Source: Flammeovirgaceae bacterium 311 (GTDB lineage Bacteria; Bacteroidota; Bacteroidia; Cytophagales; Cyclobacteriaceae). Taken from it: a stretch of 64,000 nucleotides of DNA. Numbering within the stretch: the stretch's first letter is position 1; the number at the start of each line of letters is the position of its first letter. The translations under genes and the position numbers were made by a program. The stretch is from contig CP004371.1 in NCBI GenBank assembly GCA_000597885.1, positions 744,001 through 808,000 of the forward strand, in the 5' to 3' direction. A model generated the notes under the pieces. The model saw only the letters and a list, made by a program, of their open reading frames with translations, had not been told where the DNA came from and did not search any database. Below, piece by piece: positions 55,342-63,256 of the stretch.

Positions 55342-57777
55342 ATGAAAGAATATAACGAGGAAAAAGACCAGACTCAAGCACCAGAATCTTTTTGGGTTCG
55401 ATTTAAAAACTATCACTTTAAACATCGCTACGACTTTAACAGCCTGCCGCTGCTTAATAAAATTGGAGTAGTTATTTGTGTTAGCTTGTTGATGATCATG
55501 TTTGCAGCTTTTACATTTTATCAGGCTGTTAGATTTGAGGCTTTTGGAAAGGTGCCTGACCGGCAGGAGCTACAGGATTTGCAAACATCCGAAGCCAGTG
55601 AAGTTTTTTCTGCAGATGGTAAGCTGCTGGGCAGGTACTTTATCCAGGAACGTACCAATACCCCCTATTCGGAAATTTCTCCCAATATCATTAAAGCCCT
55701 GGTAGCAACAGAAGATTCCCGTTTTTTTGAGCATGATGGTATCGACAACCGCAGCATGCTGCGTGTTGCAGTAAAAACCCTTATGCTGCAGGAGGAGAGC
55801 TCCGGTGGCGGCAGTACCATTAGCCAGCAGCTGGCAAAAAATCTTTTCCCCCGCGATAAAAAGTATGGAAAGCTGAGCCTGCCCATAGCTAAGGTAAAGG
55901 AAATGATTGTGGCTAAACGCCTGGAAGATGTGTACAGCAAAGAAGATATTCTGGCCCTCTACCTCAACACAGTACCCTTTAGCGATAATGCTTGGGGCAT
56001 TGAAACGGCATCAGAACGGTACTTCAGCAAAACTTCTGCCGAGCTGAATCAGCAGGAGGCTGCCACCATGGTAGGTATGCTTAAAGCTACAACAGGCTAC
56101 AACCCTCGCATGCACCCCAAGCGCGCCACTACCAGGCGCAATGTAGTGCTTTCGCAAATGGCCAAATACGGTTATTTAACGCAGCAGCAAAAAGATTCTT
56201 TGCAGCAGTTACCCCTGGAGCTGAATTACAGCAAGCAGGATCACCACGAAGGATTAGCCACTTACTTCAGAACCTATCTGAAGCAGGAACTACAGCGGTG
56301 GGCAGCTGAACATCAAAAACCCGATGGTTCCGCCTACAATGTGTACCGCGACGGCTTAAAAATATATACGACCCTGGATTCACGTCTGCAGGGGTTTGCA
56401 GAAAATGCCGTACAAACCCATATGAAGGAGTTACAGGCTTCTTTTTACAAGCACTGGGGTAAAACAGCACCCTGGAAGGGAAATAATAAAATACTAATCA
56501 ATGCCATTCACCGTAGCCCCAGGTACAAGCAGCTAAAAGCAGAAGGCCTGGAAGAAAAAGACATTCAGCAGGTATTTGGTGAGAAGATTCCTATGAAGAT
56601 CTTCACCTGGAAGGGTGAACGGGATACCTTGATGGCGCCACTGGATTCGGTGAAACACTACCTTTATTTCCTGAATGCAGGCTTCATGGCTATGGATCCA
56701 CAGTCTGGGCATGTTAAAGCCTGGGTGGGCGGAATTAACCATAAATTCTTTCAGTACGACCATGTAAATACCAGAACACGCAGGCAGGTAGGCAGCACCT
56801 TTAAACCTATTGTATATGCAGCTGCCCTGCAGCAGGGTGCAGATCCCTGCACCTATATTTCTGCTGCCCAGGAAACTTACCCGGAGCTTGATAACTGGAC
56901 TCCAGGTAACTCTGATGGTAACTACGAAGGCGAATACACCCTTGAAGGTGGACTGATGAATTCTGTTAACACCGTTAGTGTAAAAGTGCTGAAGCGTACC
57001 GGGCTCACCAATACCATTAACATGGCAAGGGCAATGGGTATCAAAAACGATATACCAAAGCTGCCTTCCATTGCGCTGGGAACCCCGGAATTGTCACTAT
57101 CTGAAATGGTGGCTGCGTATGGTACCTTTGCCAATAAAGGTAAAACTGTACAGCCCGTATACCTCCTGCGTATTGAAGACCGCCATGGCAATGTGCTGGA
57201 AGAATTCAATACCGTGCAGGAAAGCCGTCTGGCACTTGAGCCTTTAAAGGCAGACCTGATGGTGAACATGCTGCGCTCTGTGGTAAACAAAGGTACGGCA
57301 AGCCGCCTGCGCTGGAAATACAAAGTTACCAATGATATGGCTGGCAAAACCGGCACCACCCAGTCGTATGCCGATGGCTGGTTTATTGGTATCTCACCTA
57401 AATTAGTAGCGGGTGCCTGGGTAGGAGCCGATGATCCGGGGATTCGCTTCCGTTCTTCCAGCCTCGGACAGGGCGCCAACACTGCCCTGCCCATCTATGC
57501 GCTTTTCTGGCAACAGGTTAACAAAGACACCACCTATCAGGAAATAAGCACAGCTAAATTCGATTTATCACGCGAGGTGTTTGCCATGATGGATTGTGAG
57601 CCTTATAAAGAACCTGTGGATCTTAACTTCTTTGACCGCATCTTCGGCGGCGGTAATTCCGGCGATTCAGAGGGTAATGTACGGCCCCGAAACAGTAGTA
57701 ATGGCAATAATCAGAACCGGGACAACGGGAAAAAGAAGAAGAAAGGCCTCCTGGACCGAATTTTTGGCGGAGGATAA
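55342..57777 (+). CDS. Class A penicillin-binding protein (transglycosylase/transpeptidase)
   Basis: The 811-residue cell-wall synthase has one N-terminal transmembrane helix (IGVVICVSLLMIMFAAFTFY) and a glycosyltransferase-51 domain (EDSRFFEHDG catalytic Glu, GGSTISQQLAKNL). The transpeptidase domain has the active Ser in GSTFKP at about residue 484, SVN in NSVNTVSV, and KTG in MAGKTGTTQSYADG. It polymerises glycan strands and cross-links peptides in the periplasm. The C-terminus holds an Asn/Lys-rich low-complexity tail in which DRIFGGG occurs twice (FFDRIFGGGNSG and the final LLDRIFGGG), a short duplication that could be an interaction motif. A 10-bp hairpin sits in its leader. Confidence 0.94.
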   Translation: MKEYNEEKDQTQAPESFWVRFKNYHFKHRYDFNSLPLLNKIGVVICVSLLMIMFAAFTFYQAVRFEAFGKVPDRQELQDLQTSEASEVFSADGKLLGRYFIQERTNTPYSEISPNIIKALVATEDSRFFEHDGIDNRSMLRVAVKTLMLQEESSGGGSTISQQLAKNLFPRDKKYGKLSLPIAKVKEMIVAKRLEDVYSKEDILALYLNTVPFSDNAWGIETASERYFSKTSAELNQQEAATMVGMLKATTGYNPRMHPKRATTRRNVVLSQMAKYGYLTQQQKDSLQQLPLELNYSKQDHHEGLATYFRTYLKQELQRWAAEHQKPDGSAYNVYRDGLKIYTTLDSRLQGFAENAVQTHMKELQASFYKHWGKTAPWKGNNKILINAIHRSPRYKQLKAEGLEEKDIQQVFGEKIPMKIFTWKGERDTLMAPLDSVKHYLYFLNAGFMAMDPQSGHVKAWVGGINHKFFQYDHVNTRTRRQVGSTFKPIVYAAALQQGADPCTYISAAQETYPELDNWTPGNSDGNYEGEYTLEGGLMNSVNTVSVKVLKRTGLTNTINMARAMGIKNDIPKLPSIALGTPELSLSEMVAAYGTFANKGKTVQPVYLLRIEDRHGNVLEEFNTVQESRLALEPLKADLMVNMLRSVVNKGTASRLRWKYKVTNDMAGKTGTTQSYADGWFIGISPKLVAGAWVGADDPGIRFRSSSLGQGANTALPIYALFWQQVNKDTTYQEISTAKFDLSREVFAMMDCEPYKEPVDLNFFDRIFGGGNSGDSEGNVRPRNSSNGNNQNRDNGKKKKKGLLDRIFGGG

Positions 57778-57793
57778 AATAAGAAAACAACAG

Positions 57794-57816
57794 AAGCTGC
57801 TTAGGCAGCTTTTTTG
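57794..57816 (+). terminator. Terminator of the PBP gene
   Basis: AAGCTGC, four bases, GCAGCTT then TTTTTG, 17 bases after the stop. Confidence 0.8.
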
Positions 57817-57983
57817 TTGCCTGCTCTGCAACACTACACAACAGCAAAAACAAATTAACATCCTGCCTCTCTATAGCAGGAACAAGCTGAGGCAGTGAGG
57901 CAATCCTTAATAATATATTTTGCTAAAGACTTGATTTTTTATTATATTATAGAATAAAATTTTGTATCACTAATTTTTTCAGT

Positions 57984-58460
57984 ATGAACTTCACCCCAGC
58001 TTTCATAAAAACAAAAGAAAAAATGGGCGATCCGGTTCAGGATGTCAGATACCTGCCCATCAGTAACTTCATGATCAAAGATGTAATTACATTCCGGAAA
58101 AACACGCCTATCAATGAGGCCATAGGCATTATGCTGCAGCGAAAAATATCTGGAGCTCCTGTGGTTGACAGTAAAGGCAAGGTGGTAGGAATGCTTTCTG
58201 AAAAAGACTGTCTGAAAGTGCTGCTTGATGAAGGATACTATAACTGTCCGCAATGCGACCACACTGCTGCAGATTATATGACTTCAGAAGTCTATAGCAT
58301 GAATCCCGGCACAGACCTGGTAACTGCCGCACGCGCATTTTTAAACTCACCATACAGACGTTTCCCTGTGGTAGACCAGCAAGGGCATCTGATGGGCCAG
58401 ATCAGCAGGAAAGATATCCTGGAAGCTACCCAGCAGCTACATACCACCACCTGGAAATAA
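57984..58460 (+). CDS. Two-CBS-domain protein
   Basis: The 158-residue protein consists of two CBS domains, at about residues 25-85 (FMIKDVITFRKNTPINEAI, GAPVVDSKGKVVGMLSEKD) and 95-150 (YMTSEVYSMNPGTDLVTAA, RRFPVVDQQGHLMGQISRKD). A CPQCDH Cys pair lies in between. CBS pairs bind adenosine nucleotides or S-adenosylmethionine and act as energy sensors or regulators. It is free-standing here, so the controlled partner is unknown. The CxxC could bind metal or be redox-active. Confidence 0.9.
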   Translation: MNFTPAFIKTKEKMGDPVQDVRYLPISNFMIKDVITFRKNTPINEAIGIMLQRKISGAPVVDSKGKVVGMLSEKDCLKVLLDEGYYNCPQCDHTAADYMTSEVYSMNPGTDLVTAARAFLNSPYRRFPVVDQQGHLMGQISRKDILEATQQLHTTTWK

Positions 58461-58461
58461 A

Positions 58462-58490
58462 GAAAGGCAGAAGCGAAGCCTCTGCCTTTC
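58462..58490. terminator. Bidirectional terminator (CBS protein / Hsp20-like)
   Basis: GAAAGGCAGA, nine bases, TCTGCCTTTC (10 bp) lies between convergent genes and continues into TTTATT on the plus strand. Confidence 0.8.
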
Positions 58491-58509
58491 TTTATTAGGT
58501 TATAAACTA

Positions 58510-58920
58510 TTATTCTTTATCGTGATCCTGCCTGATGTTGATTTTTCGTAATGGATTTCCATTTGATTTGTATGGAATTATAATACTTAACCTGTCTTCT
58601 TCATGCACTGCTTCTATGTTCTCGGCATCAGCATAAACAGGCAGGGTAAATTTTCTAAAAAACATCGGGATGTTAAAAGAACCAACTTCTGGTTCAGACC
58701 CGGCTGAAGGCAGTAGTGAAAATACAACAAGTGCATTGTTGTTTAACACCACGTTAAATGATTCTGCCGGTAAAGTAGGGGCCCAAAAAGTAAGCAAAGA
58801 ATGATCTTCGAACTCTTGCTCCTCTACATAGGTCATTGCTGCACCACCGTTAAGGGTATTTAATAAATCCCCCTGCTTTAGTAGTCCTCGTAATAGATCT
58901 TTATTTTGTAGTAAGTTCAT
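58510..58920 (-). CDS. Divergent Hsp20-like protein
   Basis: The 136-residue protein carries an alpha-crystallin-type domain: FNVVLNNNALVVFSLLP, FFRKFTLPVYADAENIEAVHEEDRLSIIIP, and a RKINI tail. It lacks the C-terminal I-x-I/V oligomer anchor in usual form and differs strongly from the Hsp20 at 50266. It may be a client-specific or non-oligomeric variant. Both genes are single units with their own terminators. Confidence 0.8.
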   Translation of the reverse strand: MNLLQNKDLLRGLLKQGDLLNTLNGGAAMTYVEEQEFEDHSLLTFWAPTLPAESFNVVLNNNALVVFSLLPSAGSEPEVGSFNIPMFFRKFTLPVYADAENIEAVHEEDRLSIIIPYKSNGNPLRKINIRQDHDKE

Positions 58921-59223
58921 GTATACTCCTTCTTTATTCGGTTAAAAATAAGCAATCAGCGTGCCAACCTTAAACCCCCTTAGAGTAGCCATCCGGATAA
59001 CATGCATGTTTAACTAAAATGCCACATAGTCAGTGTTTTTTCAGTACTTACTATTATTTACGGCCATTCTGGCGTATAGTTATGCTTAGCACTGCCTGCA
59101 ACCCGATTCATTTATAGTACTACATCGCCAATTGATAGCTTTAAGCCTGTTCAGTGAGTAAAAAAAAAGCCCATCCTATCAGGACGGGCCGCTTCTATAT
59201 CTAAAATGATCCCAAGGATCTTT
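58921..59223. other. Intergenic, no gene seen
   Basis: A 303-base AT-rich gap. Apart from the lipoprotein terminator at its right end (59158-59189), neither coding nor structured elements were recognised. Confidence 0.45.
59158..59189 (-). terminator. Terminator of the lipoprotein gene
   Basis: GCCCATCCT/AGGACGGGC (9 bp, one G-U pair in RNA, three-base loop) then a run of T reading the minus strand. Confidence 0.75.
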
Positions 59224-59730
59224 TTACTGATCTATTTCGATATCATCAAATTCTGCACTTTCAATATCTAAAACATTTCCAAGTCTGTCTTTAGCCTTAA
59301 AGCGAAAGTTACCACTCATGGTATTGTTCGCTACTTCTGTTATGGTAAAGGTCCCCGTGGTTTCAGGATCCAGTGTTGTATTGAAATGTCTGTTCTGATC
59401 CGGAAAGTCAACAACAGCATAAGCACTCGTACCAGCGTTAGTTGGTGCAAAATCAGCGGTATAACCTTCGCCGGCATCTCTAATGTTTGATAAACCAACA
59501 AATACAATTTCCAGGTTGGCAGGCTCTGCTCCCTGGTCTCCGTTCAGGTATCCCTGTGCCCTTAGCATAGCATCACCTTCGTCGGTGTTGTCGGTTGTAA
59601 CATTGTAAAAGAACCAGGTTTCACCATTGATGGTAGCGGTTATATCATGTCCCGGATCGCTCTCCGTAACATTACAGGCCGCAACAACAAAGAAAAGAGC
59701 TAGAAAGTAAAGCTTCTGAAAGTTTTTCAT
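59224..59730 (-). CDS. Small lipoprotein of unknown function
   Basis: The 168-residue protein has a type II signal ending in lipobox VAAC (residues about 16-19), then a beta-rich domain: ITATINGETWFFYNV, LEIVFVGLSNIRD, TFTITEVANNTMSGNFRFKA. This resembles the DUF6252/DUF5025-like lipoproteins common in Bacteroidota, which have no known function. It should be anchored in the outer membrane facing the periplasm or cell surface. Confidence 0.78.
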   Translation of the reverse strand: MKNFQKLYFLALFFVVAACNVTESDPGHDITATINGETWFFYNVTTDNTDEGDAMLRAQGYLNGDQGAEPANLEIVFVGLSNIRDAGEGYTADFAPTNAGTSAYAVVDFPDQNRHFNTTLDPETTGTFTITEVANNTMSGNFRFKAKDRLGNVLDIESAEFDDIEIDQ

Positions 59731-59818
59731 GATCAGAGTTTAGAGGTTGTTTTTTTATAATGACCATAACAGCCCCTGTTTTGTTCAAATGAGCTTTCAA
59801 CTGTTAAGCCAAAAAAAA

Positions 59819-59845
59819 CCGTTTGCCAGTGAGTATGGCAAACGG
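59819..59845 (-). terminator. Terminator of the dodecin gene
   Basis: CCGTTTGCCA / TGGCAAACGG, a perfect 10-bp stem, followed by eight T on the minus strand. Confidence 0.88.
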
Positions 59846-59859
59846 TCAGTTTCCTTCAT

Positions 59860-60069
59860 TTACTTGCGGCTAATTTCAAAAGAGATCTTAGCATTGATAC
59901 CATAAGATACCACCTGATTATCTTTTACTTCTGCCTTCATCTCTTTAACATAAACAGATTTGATGTTGTTTACACTTTCCGATGCCTGCTGTACGGCAAC
60001 TCTAACCGCATCATCAAAGCTTTTCTCTGAAGTGGCCAGCACTTCTATCACTTTCACAATAGTACTCAT
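59860..60069 (-). CDS. Dodecin family flavin-binding protein
   Basis: At 69 residues the whole chain fits dodecin: an initial strand (VKVIEVLATSEKSFDDAV), one helix (VRVAVQQASESVNNI) and two strands (SVYVKEMKAEVKDNQVV, ISFEISRK). Dodecins form 12-subunit hollow shells that store or buffer flavins and coenzyme A. The Trp that stacks on flavin in archaeal dodecin is absent (Tyr39 lies close by), so ligand preference may differ. Confidence 0.9.
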   Translation of the reverse strand: MSTIVKVIEVLATSEKSFDDAVRVAVQQASESVNNIKSVYVKEMKAEVKDNQVVSYGINAKISFEISRK

Positions 60070-60199
60070 AATAAAAATTAATTTTAAAGGGTAAAAAAAT
60101 TCAACAATTCATATTTTTTAACCTAAACACCTGCCAAAGGTTTACCTTATTATTAAGTATGGGCTTTTTAGTTATTTTTTTACCCAAATTTTTTTTGCC

Positions 60200-61492
60200 A
60201 TGAGTTCACAAAATCTTAGCAGCTTTGCTCATAAACTATCTACTGCCGGGGATCTAGATCCCCTGTTAAGCACCATTGGCGATGCTCGAATTGTTATGCT
60301 GGGAGAAGCCTCGCATGGTACCCATGAATATTACAGCTGGAGGATGCAGCTTAGCCGCAGACTGATTGAAGAGAAAGGATTTAGCTTTATCGCAGTGGAA
60401 GGAGACTGGCCAGATTGTTACCGGATAAACCGTTATGTGAAGAACTATCCTGACAGCGGTAAAACAGCCGAAGAAGTAATCAGAAAATTTGACCGCTGGC
60501 CCACCTGGATGTGGGCTAACTGGGAGGTGGTAGCTTTTACTGAATGGCTGCGCCGCCATAACCAGCATACTGAACAGAAAAGCAGAGTTGGATTTTATGG
60601 TCTTGATGTCTATAGCCTCTGGGAGTCGCTGGATGCGATTATGGATTACCTGAAAAAAGAAGATCCAAAAGCGGCAGAATATGCACAGCGAACAATCAAC
60701 TGCCTGGAGCCCTACCGGGATGAGGAAGGTGGCATATCCTACGCCAGGGCTCAGCGCTGGATGCCCAGCAGCTGCGAAAAAGAGGTTGTTGAACTGCTTA
60801 GGGCAGTACGCTCACGTTCCAATCAGTATGATATGGACCCGGAAGGTGCTTTTAATGCAGAGCAAAATGCCCGCACAGCGGTCAACGCAGAAAAATATTA
60901 CCGCATGATGGTAGACCCAGGCCCCCACTCCTGGAACCTGAGAGACGAGCATATGATGAATACCCTTAATAAACTGCTCGAGTTTCATGGAGAAAACAGC
61001 AAAGCCATAGTGTGGGAGCACAACACTCATATTGGCGATGCACGCTATACTGACATGGCTGCTGCAGGCATGTTCAACATAGGGCAGCTGGCCCGGGAGC
61101 AATGGGGCGAGGAGCAGGTAAGGCTGATAGGTTTTGGCTCCTACAAAGGAACAGTTACTGCAGGCAGGTTCTGGGGCGCTCCCACCGAAAACATGGAGCT
61201 GCCCCCTGCCAGGGAAAATAGCTGGGAATACAAGCTGCAGCAAATTGGCGATAATTTTATACTGCTTTCAGAAGATCTGAAAAATATCCCTGAATTACAG
61301 CAAAACGTGATGCACCGTGCAGTTGGCGTGGTATACAACCCGGAAAGGGAGCGTTACTCCAACTACGTACCTACCAGAATAGCTAAACGCTACGATGCTT
61401 TTGTGTTCTTAAAAGAGAGCAGAGGCCTGCATCCATTACACATAGAACAGGCGTTGGGCAGCATACCCGAAACCTACCCCTGGAACTTTTAA
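60200..61492 (+). CDS. Erythromycin-esterase-like hydrolase
   Basis: The 430-residue protein belongs to the erythromycin esterase (EreA/SbmQ/Tiki-like) superfamily. It shows the catalytic-site motifs LGEASHGTHEYY near the N-terminus, VEGDWPDCYRINRYV, FYGLDVYSLW and WEHNTHIGDAR. No signal peptide is present. True Ere enzymes hydrolyse the macrolide lactone, but most homologues in environmental genomes lack proven resistance activity. It is divergent from dodecin, sharing a 130-base promoter region. Confidence 0.87.
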   Translation: MSSQNLSSFAHKLSTAGDLDPLLSTIGDARIVMLGEASHGTHEYYSWRMQLSRRLIEEKGFSFIAVEGDWPDCYRINRYVKNYPDSGKTAEEVIRKFDRWPTWMWANWEVVAFTEWLRRHNQHTEQKSRVGFYGLDVYSLWESLDAIMDYLKKEDPKAAEYAQRTINCLEPYRDEEGGISYARAQRWMPSSCEKEVVELLRAVRSRSNQYDMDPEGAFNAEQNARTAVNAEKYYRMMVDPGPHSWNLRDEHMMNTLNKLLEFHGENSKAIVWEHNTHIGDARYTDMAAAGMFNIGQLAREQWGEEQVRLIGFGSYKGTVTAGRFWGAPTENMELPPARENSWEYKLQQIGDNFILLSEDLKNIPELQQNVMHRAVGVVYNPERERYSNYVPTRIAKRYDAFVFLKESRGLHPLHIEQALGSIPETYPWNF

Positions 61493-61560
61493 TCAATAAC
61501 CTTTTAGGCCTACCATCGTTTTTTAAATAGTAAACGAGTATTAATTAAATTATAATAGAC

Positions 61561-61812
61561 ATGGCTACAGATAGCGCTAAAAATAACTTATCAGTACAGG
61601 GAAAGGGTAATCCCTCTGACGCAGGTAAATCAAAAGCTGAAACCAAGAAAGGTGGAACTTCTAAATTTGATCTTCATCAGCGAGAACAGCTCGGAGATGA
61701 ATACACAGAGGATATTGACCAACCCAGAAGTGATATTGAAACCAATCCAAACAGAAATACCCATAAAGTAAATAACCAAAGCACACCTTATGGTGCAAAG
61801 GGCAAGCCTTAA
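61561..61812 (+). CDS. Small disordered hydrophilic protein
   Basis: The 83-residue chain is almost entirely polar (Lys, Asn, Gly, Ser, Asp, Gln). It has no cysteine, no tryptophan and no hydrophobic core, so it is probably intrinsically unfolded. Such chains recall stress-linked hydrophilin-type proteins, an analogy only. It has its own terminator and sits 68 bases after the erythromycin-esterase homologue. Confidence 0.65.
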   Translation: MATDSAKNNLSVQGKGNPSDAGKSKAETKKGGTSKFDLHQREQLGDEYTEDIDQPRSDIETNPNRNTHKVNNQSTPYGAKGKP

Positions 61813-61848
61813 TTTCTGAAACTTCTTTAACTGTTATAAAATAGTTAA

Positions 61849-61879
61849 TAAGCCTGCTGTACAAGCAGGCTTATTTTTG
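61849..61879 (+). terminator. Terminator of the small hydrophilic protein gene
   Basis: TAAGCCTGCT, five bases, AGCAGGCTTA then TTTTTG. The perfect 10-bp stem lies 37 bases past the stop. Confidence 0.88.
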
Positions 61880-61938
61880 CTTAAAGTATTTCTTTAACAT
61901 TAATCCGCCTGGCTGGTTATTGATAAGAGCTAGCATAT

Positions 61939-61956
61939 AATTACTTTTTAAGCTAT
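61939..61956 (+). repeat. 18-base repeat at the AI-2E permease start codon (copy 2)
   Basis: AATTACTTTTTAAGCTAT is identical to 53556-53573 and ends one base before the ATG at 61957. Confidence 0.45.
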
Positions 61957-63060
61957 ATGTCCTATCAACTAAAAACCAAACCCTTGTTCAAGGGCGTACT
62001 CATTCTGTTTCTGCTCTGGTTATTTTTTGCTGGTATTCACTATGCAGGTACATTTTTAAAACCCCTGGCCTTTGCTGCCATTTTCGCTATGTTACTGTGG
62101 CCGGTTACCCGTAAAATGGAGTCCTGGGGCATCAATCAAAAGCTTGCAAGTTTTCTGTCGGTGCTCTTGATGGTGGCAGTTATTGTGGGAGTCATCTGGC
62201 TGTTAAGCAATCAGATACGTGGTTTTTCAGAAGAGCTGCCCCAGCTTCAGCAGACTTTTAAGGAAAAATTAGAGCAGGCCAAGGATTTTGTAGATGAACA
62301 GTTCGGCATTTCAGTTGAAAAACAGGAAGACATGTTAGAACAAGGCCGCTCAGGAGCAGGCAGTGCAGGCAAGCAGTTTGCTCAACAGTTAGTGAACACT
62401 CTTGCACAAACACTCCTCATGCTGGTGTATGTATTTTTACTGCTGTTGTACCGAAACCGTTTTAAGAATTTCATATTAAAGTATACCCCTGAAGAAAAAA
62501 GAGACAAGGCAAGAAAGATTATTCTAAACTCAGCTAATGTAGCAAAAGATTACCTGTCGGGTCGCCTGTTGCTGATAACTATACTAGCCATTGCCTACTG
62601 CGTAGGACTCAGCATCATTGGCATTCAGCAGGCTATCTTCTTTGGTATTTTAGCAGCCATCCTGGGTTTCATTCCTTTTGTTGGTAACATCCTGGGTGCC
62701 TTTCTCCCATTAGCCATGGCCCTGCTGAACCAGGGCACAACAGCAGCGCTAAGTGTAGTAATCCTTTTTACCATTGTACAGCTAATAGAAAATTATCTGT
62801 TAGAGCCTCTGGTGGTGGGTAAAAAAGTAGATCTCAATGCTTTCTTTGCTATTTCGGTGGTTGTACTGGGCGAAATTATCTGGGGACTTACCGGTGCTAT
62901 TCTGGCCATGCCTTTACTTGGTATTGCTAAAATTATTTTCGATAACATACGGCAGTTAAACCCTATAGGCTATCTGGTTGGAGAAGACCAGAACGAAAGC
63001 GATTCTGACTGGAGTAAGAAGCTGGTAAACAAAGTAAAAAGTATATTCAGCAGCAACTAA
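61957..63060 (+). CDS. AI-2E family permease (PerM/YdiK type)
   Basis: The 367-residue polytopic membrane protein has the AI-2E/DUF20 layout: paired helices at the start (GVLILFLLWLFFAGIHYAG, AAIFAMLLWPVT), an amphipathic middle region with a coiled coil, and a cluster of helices at the end containing the conserved PFVGNILGAFLP and LAMPLLG. Members have been linked to autoinducer-2 export and Na+/H+ antiport; the activity of this one is unknown. Confidence 0.9.
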   Translation: MSYQLKTKPLFKGVLILFLLWLFFAGIHYAGTFLKPLAFAAIFAMLLWPVTRKMESWGINQKLASFLSVLLMVAVIVGVIWLLSNQIRGFSEELPQLQQTFKEKLEQAKDFVDEQFGISVEKQEDMLEQGRSGAGSAGKQFAQQLVNTLAQTLLMLVYVFLLLLYRNRFKNFILKYTPEEKRDKARKIILNSANVAKDYLSGRLLLITILAIAYCVGLSIIGIQQAIFFGILAAILGFIPFVGNILGAFLPLAMALLNQGTTAALSVVILFTIVQLIENYLLEPLVVGKKVDLNAFFAISVVVLGEIIWGLTGAILAMPLLGIAKIIFDNIRQLNPIGYLVGEDQNESDSDWSKKLVNKVKSIFSSN

Positions 63061-63102
63061 TGCTTTAACACATCTGCATCAGCTGCTCCGCCTAAGCCAT
63101 TT

Positions 63103-63129
63103 AAAGCTGTTCTATTCAGGAACAGCTTT
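63103..63129 (+). terminator. Terminator-like hairpin after the permease
   Basis: AAAGCTGTTC, seven bases, GAACAGCTTT (10 bp), 42 bases beyond the permease stop. The T-tract is weak, and a partial third copy of TTTAAAGCTGT follows near 63160. Confidence 0.55.
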
Positions 63130-63256
63130 AACTGTTAGAACACTTTTTATTCAACAAAATTTAAAGCTGTCCACAAGATAAAAATTACCTTAATAATTAT
63201 ATCTTACTCTCTCTCAGGCTTAAACTATTGCTAGTATAGCATTACAGGGCAGCAGC

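Noticed and set aside
60200-61492. Macrolide-resistance gene
   Set aside because: The erythromycin-esterase superfamily is broad. No mobile element or other resistance gene is near, so a resistance call is not supported.
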